Shown here one piece after another: positions 1 to 5,002 of a stretch of DNA of 5,002 bases. Within the stretch, counting starts at the first letter, position 1. Every line of letters begins with the position of its first letter. The position numbers and the translations under genes are program-made. This DNA comes from JBOFCO01 sp051646105 (GTDB taxonomy: Bacteria; Pseudomonadota; Alphaproteobacteria; Rhodobacterales; Rhodobacteraceae), in the NCBI GenBank assembly GCA_051646105.1, contig JBOFCO010000101.1:1-5002 (forward strand), in the 5' to 3' direction. The notes beneath the pieces were generated by a model. It ran no database searches. It saw only the letters and a list, made by a program, of their open reading frames with translations, and had not been told where the DNA came from.

Positions 1-1
1 G

Positions 2-379
2 GCCAATGTCGACGAACGGGAATACGATTTCCTGTATGAGGATGGCGAAGGCTTCCACTTCATGAACCCGGAAACCTATGAACAGATCAGCGTTCACCCC
101 GATGTGGTCGGCGACAGCAAGGTGTTCCTGACCGACGGTTTGAAGGTGTTCCTGAAAACATACGACGGCGCCGCCATCGCCATTGAACTGCCGCAGAAGG
201 TCACGGTCGAGATCACCGAAACCGAGCCGGTGGTGAAGGGGCAGACGGCATCGTCATCCTACAAGCCAGCCATGTGCTCGAACGGGGTTCGTGTGATGGT
301 TCCGCCGCATATCGGCGCGGGGACGAAGATCGTCATCAATACCGACGATCTGTCCTATCAGGGCCGCGCACAGGACTGA
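2..379 (+). CDS. efp: Elongation factor P (EF-P), C-terminal part; 5' end cut by window edge
   Basis: EF-P binds the ribosome between the P and E sites and relieves stalling at consecutive prolines; it acts in the cytoplasm. The reading frame is open from base 2, giving 125 residues before TGA at 377-379. The family is about 187 residues long, so roughly 60 residues are missing: the KOW-like domain I with the modifiable loop lysine. What remains is the two OB-fold domains. Visible hallmarks are the 'HFMNPETYEQ' segment at the start of domain II (residues 19-28 of the fragment) and an exact match near the C-terminus to the EF-P signature K-x-A-x4-G-x2-[LIV]-x-V-P-x2-[LIV]-x2-G, seen as KPAMCSNG..V.VP..I..G. 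An ATG at 62 is internal (the Met of HFMNPE), not the start. The gene faces alkB tail to tail across 21 bp. Whether the modified lysine is present cannot be judged from this window. Confidence 0.97.
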   Translation, partial: ANVDEREYDFLYEDGEGFHFMNPETYEQISVHPDVVGDSKVFLTDGLKVFLKTYDGAAIAIELPQKVTVEITETEPVVKGQTASSSYKPAMCSNGVRVMVPPHIGAGTKIVINTDDLSYQGRAQD

Positions 380-400
380 GCGGCACGTAGAAGGCGACCG
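380..400. other. 21-bp convergent gap between efp and alkB
   Basis: This is the only sequence between the efp stop and the stop of the oppositely oriented alkB gene. A short inverted repeat, AGCGGC at 379-384 and GCCGCT at 405-410, could form a 6-bp stem with a 20-nt loop spanning both stop codons. A competing pairing of AGCGG (379-383) with CCGCT (398-402) is also possible. Neither is followed by a T-run on either strand, so there is no clear intrinsic terminator. The two transcripts probably overlap or end by a Rho-dependent route; that is inference. Confidence 0.4.
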
Positions 401-1561
401 CTAGGCCGCTTCCTCCCCCGGTATCGATCCCTTTGGCATCGGCAGGCTGCCGGTGTTGTAGGGTTTCCAGTCCGCCACATCAGGATAGTGCTGGCGTCGC
501 CAGTCGCGCACCTTAGGGTTCATGACGCGCCGCCACAGCGGCGGCACCATGGCGACGGCTGCCATCAGCGGATAGCCATGCGGCAGCTGCGGCGCTTCTT
601 CCTGATCATAGGTCTGAAGCAGCGGAAAGCGCCTGTCAGGCTTGTAGTGGTGATCTGAATGGCGTTGCAGGTTTATCAGGAACCAGTTCGACGCCATATG
701 CGCCGAGTTCCACGAATGACGCGGCAGCACATGTTCATACCGCCCCTCGCCCAGATAGCGGCGGGTCAGGCCGTAGTGTTCGATGTAATTCACCAGTTCA
801 AGCTGCCAGATGGCCACCACTGCCTGCCAGATGAATAGCGCCAGTCCTTGCCAGCCGCCAAGCATCAGTGCCAGCAAAAGCATTCCTGCCTGCAATACTG
901 CATAGATCCAGAACGGGTTCGACAGATGCCACACGGGCAATTCGCGTCTGCCCAGCATCATGCGTTCGGCCATAAAGGCCGACCGGGGCGCGTCGCGCAG
1001 GACGCGACCGAAAAATCCGTGAAACCCTTCGTTGTAGCGCGCAGAGACGGCATCGCGCGGTGTACCGACCCAGAGGTGATGCACGCGCAGATGTTCGGAC
1101 CGGAAATGCGAATAGAGGACTGTTGCCAGCAACAGGTCGGCCAGCCAGCGTTCCTGCCTGTTTTTCTGGTGCATCAGCTCATGCGCATAAACGATGCCGA
1201 TGGCGCCCGTGATGATTCCCATGCCAAAGAACAGCGCAATGCGCTCCACCACTCCCAGATGATCGGCGCGTGGCACATACCACAGCAGCCAGCAGAGCAG
1301 CAGGAACTGCACCGGGAACCAGATCAGCGTGACAAGACGATACCAGTAAAGATCGTCATCCGGCGTGCCCGGATCGGCATTGCTTTCGTCCGTGCCCAAC
1401 GCGGTATCCAGAATGTCGAACAGGATCCAGGTGAACAAAGGCGGCAACAGCACCGCCCAGCCGCCAACAAGCGCGGCGATCATCATCACCGGCACGGTCA
1501 GCAGGGAAATCCAGAATGGCAGCGCCTGTTTCAGGCCGGACAGGTCGTGGATGGGACTCAT
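401..1561 (-). CDS. alkB: AlkB-family membrane di-iron hydroxylase (alkane 1-monooxygenase)
   Basis: This is a 386-residue integral-membrane non-haem di-iron monooxygenase. Family members hydroxylate the terminal carbon of alkanes or related hydrophobic substrates, using O2 and electrons from rubredoxin and rubredoxin reductase. The histidine boxes appear in order: HELMH (127-131), SEHLRVHH (155-162) and LQRHSDHH (298-305). The AlkB hallmark NYIEHYGL lies at 258-265. Six hydrophobic segments fit the known topology: about 15-33, 34-50, 75-96, 108-126, 217-236 and 239-260. I start it at ATG 1561-1559, giving MSPIHDLSGL. An upstream in-frame ATG at 1630 would add 23 hydrophilic residues and overlap mutY by 65 bp, whereas 1561 has an AAGAAGG Shine-Dalgarno 8 nt upstream and lies 4 bp after the mutY stop. 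Box 1 has Gln where classical AlkBs have Lys (HELGHK), and box 2 reads EHLRVHH instead of EHNxGHH, so this is a divergent subgroup whose substrate is uncertain. No rubredoxin gene or fused rubredoxin domain is present here. Confidence 0.92.
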   Translation of the reverse strand: MSPIHDLSGLKQALPFWISLLTVPVMMIAALVGGWAVLLPPLFTWILFDILDTALGTDESNADPGTPDDDLYWYRLVTLIWFPVQFLLLCWLLWYVPRADHLGVVERIALFFGMGIITGAIGIVYAHELMHQKNRQERWLADLLLATVLYSHFRSEHLRVHHLWVGTPRDAVSARYNEGFHGFFGRVLRDAPRSAFMAERMMLGRRELPVWHLSNPFWIYAVLQAGMLLLALMLGGWQGLALFIWQAVVAIWQLELVNYIEHYGLTRRYLGEGRYEHVLPRHSWNSAHMASNWFLINLQRHSDHHYKPDRRFPLLQTYDQEEAPQLPHGYPLMAAVAMVPPLWRRVMNPKVRDWRRQHYPDVADWKPYNTGSLPMPKGSIPGEEAA

Positions 1562-1565
1562 GACA

Positions 1566-2645
1566 TCAACCTTCTTGCGCTTTGCGCCCTTCTCCGGCCA
1601 TGGCACAGCGTTGCAGATACCCATGCGCAAGGGAATAAGCTTTCCGCATCACCGTGGGCAGGGAAGCCGGACGGAAATCGGCACCTGCAACGAATGCACC
1701 GCGATCCGGATTGCCGGCAGTCTGCGCCACCAGAACGTCGAGTATCAGGTGGAAGTGGGTAAAAGTATGACGCACCTCTCCCACGCCATGCCAGTCAGCG
1801 GCCACGGGGGAATCGCCGCCTGCCCCGTCCCAGCCGTCACCGGGAAAGCCGGGCATCCCGCCAAGCAGCCCTCGCTCGGGCCGGGTTTCCAGCAGTGTGG
1901 CACCGTCATCGCGCACCACCACCCAAACCACGCCGCGCCGCACAGGCTTTGCTGCCTTTCGTGTCTTGCGAGGCAGGTCGGCAGCGATGCCCGCAGTCCT
2001 TGCACGGCAATAATCCATCACCGGACAGATGCCACAGGCGGGATTGCGCGGCGTGCAGATCGTTGCACCAAGATCCATAACCGCCTGTGCGTAGTCGCCG
2101 GGGCGCTGCTGCGGGGTCAGCGCTGCGGCCAGTGCCACCAGTTCGGGCTTGGCAGCGGGCAGGGACGTTTCCACAGCGTGAAGCCGCGCCATCACCCGTT
2201 CGACATTTCCGTCGACCACCACGGCGGGCCGGTCGAATGCAATCGCCGCCACCGCCGCCGCCGTATAGGGCCCGATGCCGGGCAGGCCCTGCAACCCTTC
2301 GACCGTATCGGGAAAAACCCCGCCAGCGGCCATGACGGCGCGGGCGCATTTCAGCAGGTTGCGGGCGCGGGCGTAATAGCCAAGGCCCGCCCATTCTGCC
2401 ATTACATCGGCATCCGCAGCCGCCGCCAGATCGGCAACCGTCGGCCAGCGGTCGGTGAAGCGGCGGAAATAGTCGCGCACCGCCGCAACGGTTGTCTGTT
2501 GCAGCATCACTTCAGACAGCCAGATGAAATAGGGATCAGGTTTCACCCCCGCCGCGCGGTCCTGTGGCGAAACACGCCAGGGCATCACCCGCGCGTACCG
2601 GTCATACCAAGCCAGAAGAGCAGACGAGATGCCGTTTTCACGCAA
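1566..2645 (-). CDS. mutY: A/G-specific adenine DNA glycosylase MutY (TTG start)
   Basis: MutY removes adenine mispaired with 8-oxoguanine and so prevents G:C to T:A transversions. The 359-residue protein has the whole family layout. The N-terminal catalytic domain carries PWR (22-24), SEVMLQQT with catalytic Glu45, GLGYYARARNL (87-97), the helix-hairpin-helix LPGIGPYTAA (121-130), and catalytic Asp145 in VVVDGNVER. The [4Fe-4S] loop C197-x6-C204-x2-C207-x5-C213 is intact. The C-terminal NUDIX-like 8-oxoG recognition domain has GLLGGMPGFPG (259-269), the FTHFH loop (295-299, FSHFH in E. coli) and MRK (333-335). The start is TTG at 2645-2643: an in-frame TGA lies two codons upstream, no ATG or GTG occurs in frame before the conserved WYDRYARVMPWR, and GAGG lies 9 nt upstream. 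The gene is first in a leftward unit with alkB. The GGMPGFPG segment lacks the W-E/T-E pair I recall from relatives, a possible minor variation. Confidence 0.96.
   Translation of the reverse strand: MRENGISSALLAWYDRYARVMPWRVSPQDRAAGVKPDPYFIWLSEVMLQQTTVAAVRDYFRRFTDRWPTVADLAAAADADVMAEWAGLGYYARARNLLKCARAVMAAGGVFPDTVEGLQGLPGIGPYTAAAVAAIAFDRPAVVVDGNVERVMARLHAVETSLPAAKPELVALAAALTPQQRPGDYAQAVMDLGATICTPRNPACGICPVMDYCRARTAGIAADLPRKTRKAAKPVRRGVVWVVVRDDGATLLETRPERGLLGGMPGFPGDGWDGAGGDSPVAADWHGVGEVRHTFTHFHLILDVLVAQTAGNPDRGAFVAGADFRPASLPTVMRKAYSLAHGYLQRCAMAGEGRKAQEG
1570..1576 (-). promoter_or_regulatory. Ribosome binding site of alkB (AAGAAGG), inside the end of mutY
   Basis: Read on the minus strand, AAGAAGG lies 8 nt before ATG at 1561 and overlaps the last mutY codons. 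It decides the alkB start in favour of 1561 over 1630. Because mutY stops only 4 bp before alkB starts, ribosomes ending mutY can re-initiate here. Confidence 0.75.
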
Positions 2646-2654
2646 TGTTCAGAA

Positions 2655-2658
2655 CCTC
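2655..2658 (-). promoter_or_regulatory. Ribosome binding site supporting the TTG start of mutY (GAGG)
   Basis: On the minus strand GAGG lies 9 nt before TTG at 2645. Together with the in-frame TGA just upstream of the TTG, this makes TTG the only credible start. The nearby ATGs on this strand, at about 2679 and 2666, are not in the mutY frame. Confidence 0.6.
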
Positions 2659-2694
2659 GACTGCCATTCCTCTGGCGCATCGCCGCGCCTGCAC

Positions 2695-2700
2695 TAGAAT
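2695..2700 (+). promoter_or_regulatory. Possible -10 box (TAGAAT) for the DUF721-DsbA-CoA transferase unit
   Basis: TAGAAT differs from TATAAT at one position and is a rare A/T-rich patch in this GC-rich gap. With usual spacing, transcription would begin at about 2706-2709, at or just before the ATG at 2709, giving a very short leader or none. The matching -35 is poor, so this is a suggestion only. Confidence 0.35.
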
Positions 2701-2708
2701 AGGCACCG

Positions 2709-3272
2709 ATGCGTGAAAGAACAGACATCACCGCCACGACGGAACAGGGCCCCCCGAAACGCCGGGGCAAAGGCTTTGAACAGGCCGCCGGTCTGCTGGC
2801 ATCCCGGCTGCGCGCAGCGGGAGAGGCACGGGGTTTCGCCGTAACGCGGCTGCTGACCCATTGGCCGGAAATCGCGGGCGAGGTCATTGCGCAAATGGCG
2901 CAACCGGTCAAGGTTTCCTATGCCCGGGAGGGCGGGCTGGGTGCAACGCTTACGCTGCTGTGTTCTGGTGCGGTGGCACCAATGGTGCAGATGCGTCTTC
3001 CGCAATTGCGGGACAGGGTGAATGCCTGCTATGGCTACAACGCCATTTCCCGCATCCGCGTCACCCAGACATCTCCGCAGGGCTTTGCCGAAACGCAGGT
3101 CGCCTTTGCCTATGCGACATCCACGCGTGAAACACCGCCGCCCAGCGCCGCAGTCAGCGCAGCGGTCTCTGAAACCACCGCCCCGGTTGCCGATGAAGGG
3201 CTGCGTGCCGCATTGGCACTTCTGGGAAGCAACATATTGACACGGCAAGAAAAGAAGGAAAATCGCCGATGA
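2709..3272 (+). CDS. DUF721 domain protein (DciA-like)
   Basis: This is a 187-residue cytoplasmic protein with no signal peptide or membrane segment. The DUF721 core is seen from about residue 22 to 120: the amphipathic FEQAAGLLASRL, the typical LTHWPEIAGEVIAQMAQPVKV (49-69, with the conserved W-x-x-I-x-G pattern), and the second half with LTLLCSGAVAPMVQMRLPQL and a closing strand AISRIRVTQ. A Pro/Ala/Ser/Thr-rich linker (about 137-160) leads to a short amphipathic C-terminal motif, LRAALALLGSNIL (165-177). DUF721 includes DciA, which acts with the replicative helicase DnaB in bacteria lacking DnaC/DnaI loaders. Whether this protein has that role is inference from the family. The start is ATG 2709, preceded only by a weak AGG 5 nt upstream. 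The stop overlaps the next gene as ATGA, implying translational coupling. Confidence 0.85.
   Translation: MRERTDITATTEQGPPKRRGKGFEQAAGLLASRLRAAGEARGFAVTRLLTHWPEIAGEVIAQMAQPVKVSYAREGGLGATLTLLCSGAVAPMVQMRLPQLRDRVNACYGYNAISRIRVTQTSPQGFAETQVAFAYATSTRETPPPSAAVSAAVSETTAPVADEGLRAALALLGSNILTRQEKKENRR
3256..3259 (+). promoter_or_regulatory. Ribosome binding site of the DsbA-family gene (AGGA)
   Basis: AGGA, within AAAGAAGGAAAA, lies 9 nt before ATG at 3269, inside the last codons of the DUF721 gene. It supports the 3269 start and the ATGA overlap at 3269-3272. Confidence 0.65.
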
Positions 3273-3922
3273 CATTCACCCTTTCGCGCCGCCGCGCCAT
3301 CGCCCTTGCCGCCGCTGTCGGCGCAAGCGTCGCTGCCGGTCTGGCAGGTGCACAGACCGAAACCGAAACCACCACTGCGGTGACCCCGGCCGACCTGAAG
3401 GATTTCTCGATCGGGGCCGCCGATGCCAAGGTGACCGTGGTCGAATATGCGTCCTTTACCTGCCCGCATTGCGCGCGTTTCCATACCGAGGTCTATCCCC
3501 AGATCAAGGCGAACTATATCGACACCGGCAAGATCCGGTTCGAACTGCGCGAGGTGTATTTCGACCGCTTTGGTCTATGGGCGGCGATTGTCGCCCGCTG
3601 CGGTGGCGACATGCGGTATTTCGGCATTGCAGACATGATCATGTCGCAGCAGCAGAAATGGATCGGTGATGGCAGTGATGCCACGGCGATCATCGGCAAC
3701 CTGCGCAAGATTGGTCTGTCTGCCGGTCTGGATAATGCGGCGCTGGACCAATGCCTGAACGATGAGGCAACGGCAAAGGCGCTTGTCGAACGGTTCGAAA
3801 AGAACATGGCTGCCGACGGGGTAGAGGGTACGCCGACCTTCTTCATCAATGGCACCAAGCATCAGAATATGGCCTACGAGGATTTTGCCAAACTTCTGGA
3901 TGAAGCGCTGGCCGCGAACTGA
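3269..3922 (+). CDS. Exported DsbA-family thiol-disulfide oxidoreductase
   Basis: This 217-residue protein is predicted to form or shuffle disulfides in periplasmic proteins. A signal peptide covers residues 1-28: a basic region SRRRA (6-10), a hydrophobic stretch of Ala/Val/Leu, and a likely cut after AGA (26-28) before Gln29. The SRRR start resembles a Tat motif but lacks the usual Phe-Leu-Lys, so Sec or Tat export is open. The thioredoxin fold begins at KVTVVEYASFTCPHC, with the active-site CPHC at 65-68. A helical insertion spans about 100-175, and the cis-proline loop GTPTFFING is at 187-195 (Pro189). CPHC plus a Thr before the cis-proline is typical of DsbA-like thioredoxin_4 proteins. 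Two further cysteines, C111 and C142, may form a second disulfide, as known in some alphaproteobacterial DsbAs. It overlaps DUF721 by 4 bp and is followed after 1 bp by a CoA-transferase. No DsbB partner is in the window. Confidence 0.92.
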   Translation: MTFTLSRRRAIALAAAVGASVAAGLAGAQTETETTTAVTPADLKDFSIGAADAKVTVVEYASFTCPHCARFHTEVYPQIKANYIDTGKIRFELREVYFDRFGLWAAIVARCGGDMRYFGIADMIMSQQQKWIGDGSDATAIIGNLRKIGLSAGLDNAALDQCLNDEATAKALVERFEKNMAADGVEGTPTFFINGTKHQNMAYEDFAKLLDEALAAN

Positions 3923-3923
3923 C

Positions 3924-5002
3924 ATGGCCAACCTCCCTTCCGCGCCACTTGAGGGCATCCGTGTCATCGAACTGGCTCGGATTCTGGCGGGACCATGGGC
4001 CGGGCAGACACTGGCCGATCTGGGCGCGGACGTGATCAAGGTGGAGGCCCCCGAAGGTGACGACACCCGCCGCTGGGGACCGCCGTTCATCGATGCCGGG
4101 GGCGAACGCTCTGCCGCCTATTTCCATGCCTGCAACCGCGGCAAGCGGTCGGTCACAGCCGATTTCAGCACGGCAGAGGGGCAGGAAAAGGTGCGGGCTC
4201 TGGTCGCCACCGCCGATGTGGTGATCGAGAATTTCAAGGTTGGCGGGTTGCGGAAATACGGGCTGGATTTCAGCAGCCTGTCGGCGCTGAACCCTCGCCT
4301 GGTCTATTGTTCGATCACCGGCTTCGGGCAGGATGGACCTTATGCGGCGCGGGCCGGGTATGATTACATCATTCAGGGCATATCGGGGCTGATGTCCGTG
4401 ACCGGCGATCCTGATGGACAACCGCAGAAGGTCGGCGTGGCGGTGACGGATGTGTTCACCGGCGTTTATGCAGCAACCGCAATCCTTGCCGCGCTGGTAC
4501 AGCGCGGGCGAACCGGGCGTGGGCAGCATATTGACATGGCACTACTGGATGTGGCGACCGCGATCATGGCCAATCAGGCGATGAACTATCTGGCCACCGG
4601 CACCGCCCCGCAGCGGCTGGGCAACGCCCACCCCAATCTTGTGCCCTATCAGGTCTTTGCCTGCTCTGACGGCTGGGTGATCGTCGCGGTCGGCAACGAT
4701 GCCCAGTTCCGCAGGTTTTGCGATGTCGCGGGTCTGCGCTTGTTGGCCGATGTGGCCGCCTATGCCACAAATGCCGGGCGTGTGGAAAACCGTGATGCTG
4801 TAACAAGGGCGCTCTCGCCTGCCCTGACGGCGATGACCAAGGCCGCCGTCCTGACGGCATGTGAAGCGGCGGGCGTGCCTGCCGGGCCGATCAACGATCT
4901 GGCAGAGGTTTTTGCCGATCCGCAAATCCGCGCCCGCGCGATGCAGATCGCCCCCGGCGGCATTCCCGGCGTGCGCAGCCCCTTCACCTTCTCCGGCGCC
5001 AC
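3924..5002 (+). CDS. Class III CoA-transferase (CaiB/BaiF family), 3' end cut by window edge
   Basis: Family III CoA-transferases move CoA between a carboxylic acid and an acyl-CoA (formyl/oxalyl, carnitine, succinyl, bile acid and other types) through an aspartyl-CoA anhydride; some relatives are racemases. About 359 residues are visible of a family that is usually near 400. Recognisable parts are the N-terminal LEGIRVIELARILAGPWAG with LADLGADVIKVE, the CNRGKRSVTADF segment (70-81), VVIENFKVGGLRKYGLDF (about 99-116), ITGFGQDGPYAARAGYDYI (131-149), and the catalytic Asp176 in VGVAVTDVFTG. These are followed by GRGQHIDMALLD, NAHPNLVPYQVF and VPAGPINDLAEVFADPQI. The presence of the Asp favours a transferase over a racemase. 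The start is ATG 3924, one base after the DsbA stop (TGACATG); no clear Shine-Dalgarno is seen, so coupling to the upstream gene is likely. Substrate cannot be named from sequence. The frame is intact to the edge. Confidence 0.93.
   Translation, partial: MANLPSAPLEGIRVIELARILAGPWAGQTLADLGADVIKVEAPEGDDTRRWGPPFIDAGGERSAAYFHACNRGKRSVTADFSTAEGQEKVRALVATADVVIENFKVGGLRKYGLDFSSLSALNPRLVYCSITGFGQDGPYAARAGYDYIIQGISGLMSVTGDPDGQPQKVGVAVTDVFTGVYAATAILAALVQRGRTGRGQHIDMALLDVATAIMANQAMNYLATGTAPQRLGNAHPNLVPYQVFACSDGWVIVAVGNDAQFRRFCDVAGLRLLADVAAYATNAGRVENRDAVTRALSPALTAMTKAAVLTACEAAGVPAGPINDLAEVFADPQIRARAMQIAPGGIPGVRSPFTFSGA

Larger units (their letters stand above)
2646..2708. promoter_or_regulatory. Divergent intergenic promoter region, mutY/alkB versus DUF721 unit
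   Basis: These 63 bp separate two divergently transcribed units and must hold, or overlap, both promoters. The clearest element is CTAGAATAG (2694-2702). Rightward it contains TAGAAT (2695-2700), a 5/6 match to the sigma-70 -10 box. Leftward the same bases read TATTCT (2702-2697), a 4/6 match. The -35 position for the rightward box (about 2672-2677, CTGGCG) is weak, and I see no good leftward -35. No long inverted repeat suggesting an operator is evident. Confidence 0.45.

Noticed and set aside
379..410. Inverted repeat between efp and alkB as a bidirectional terminator
   Set aside because: The stem is short with a long loop, alternative pairings compete, and no T-run follows on either strand.
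1562..1630. Upstream ATG at 1630 extending alkB by 23 residues
   Set aside because: It would overlap mutY by 65 bp, add a hydrophilic tail, and ignore the good Shine-Dalgarno at 1570-1576.
848..1762. Plus-strand open frame of 304 codons opposite alkB
   Set aside because: The His/Gln/Arg-rich composition and lack of motifs fit an antisense shadow of alkB, whose histidine boxes are intact.
1365..2702. Long plus-strand open frame (445 codons) opposite mutY and alkB
   Set aside because: It lies antisense to two firmly identified genes; its translation is rich in His, Arg, Pro and Gly with no recognisable domain, as expected for a mirror frame in GC-rich DNA. It would start at GTG.
3846..4529. 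Minus-strand open frame of 227 codons opposite the CoA-transferase
   Set aside because: It mirrors the conserved CoA-transferase frame and shows no domain of its own.
1..5002. Mobile element, CRISPR array, tRNA/rRNA or att site
   Set aside because: No transposase or integrase fragments, no repeat-spacer pattern and no tRNA-like cloverleaf were seen; the window is filled by six chromosomal genes of uniform base composition.

Overview
The window reads as ordinary chromosomal DNA from a GC-rich alphaproteobacterium, most likely a member of the Rhodobacteraceae or a close relative. The evidence is the strong G/C bias at third codon positions, a mutY next to a DUF721-DsbA gene pair (an arrangement I associate from memory with that family), and an AlkB of the 'HELMHQ / EHLxVHH' type. 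Coding density is very high. Six genes fill nearly the whole window, and there are no RNA genes, insertion sequences, CRISPR arrays or obvious repeats.

Layout: (1) At the left edge is the 3' two-thirds of efp (elongation factor P) on the + strand. (2) It converges, across only 21 bp, with a minus-strand pair transcribed leftward: mutY (adenine DNA glycosylase, TTG start at 2645) followed 4 bp later by an alkB-family integral-membrane di-iron hydroxylase (start at 1561). (3) A 63-bp divergent intergenic region (2646-2708) must hold the promoters for the leftward mutY-alkB unit and the rightward unit. (4) Rightward run three tightly packed genes: a DUF721 (DciA-like) protein, an exported DsbA-family thiol-disulfide oxidoreductase overlapping it by ATGA, and a class III (CaiB/BaiF) CoA-transferase starting 1 bp after the DsbA stop and running off the right edge.

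How the genes work together: within each transcription unit the products are biochemically unrelated. MutY (oxidative DNA damage repair) sits with AlkB (membrane hydroxylation of hydrophobic substrates). DUF721 (possible helicase-loading role) sits with DsbA (periplasmic disulfide formation) and a CoA-transferase (acyl-CoA metabolism). The tight spacing argues for co-transcription and translational coupling, not for a shared pathway. I found no convincing undescribed system. The points most worth a second look are the mutY-alkB coupling, the divergent AlkB motifs, the non-ATG start of mutY, the possible leaderless DUF721 transcript, and the extra cysteine pair and Tat-like leader of the DsbA protein.
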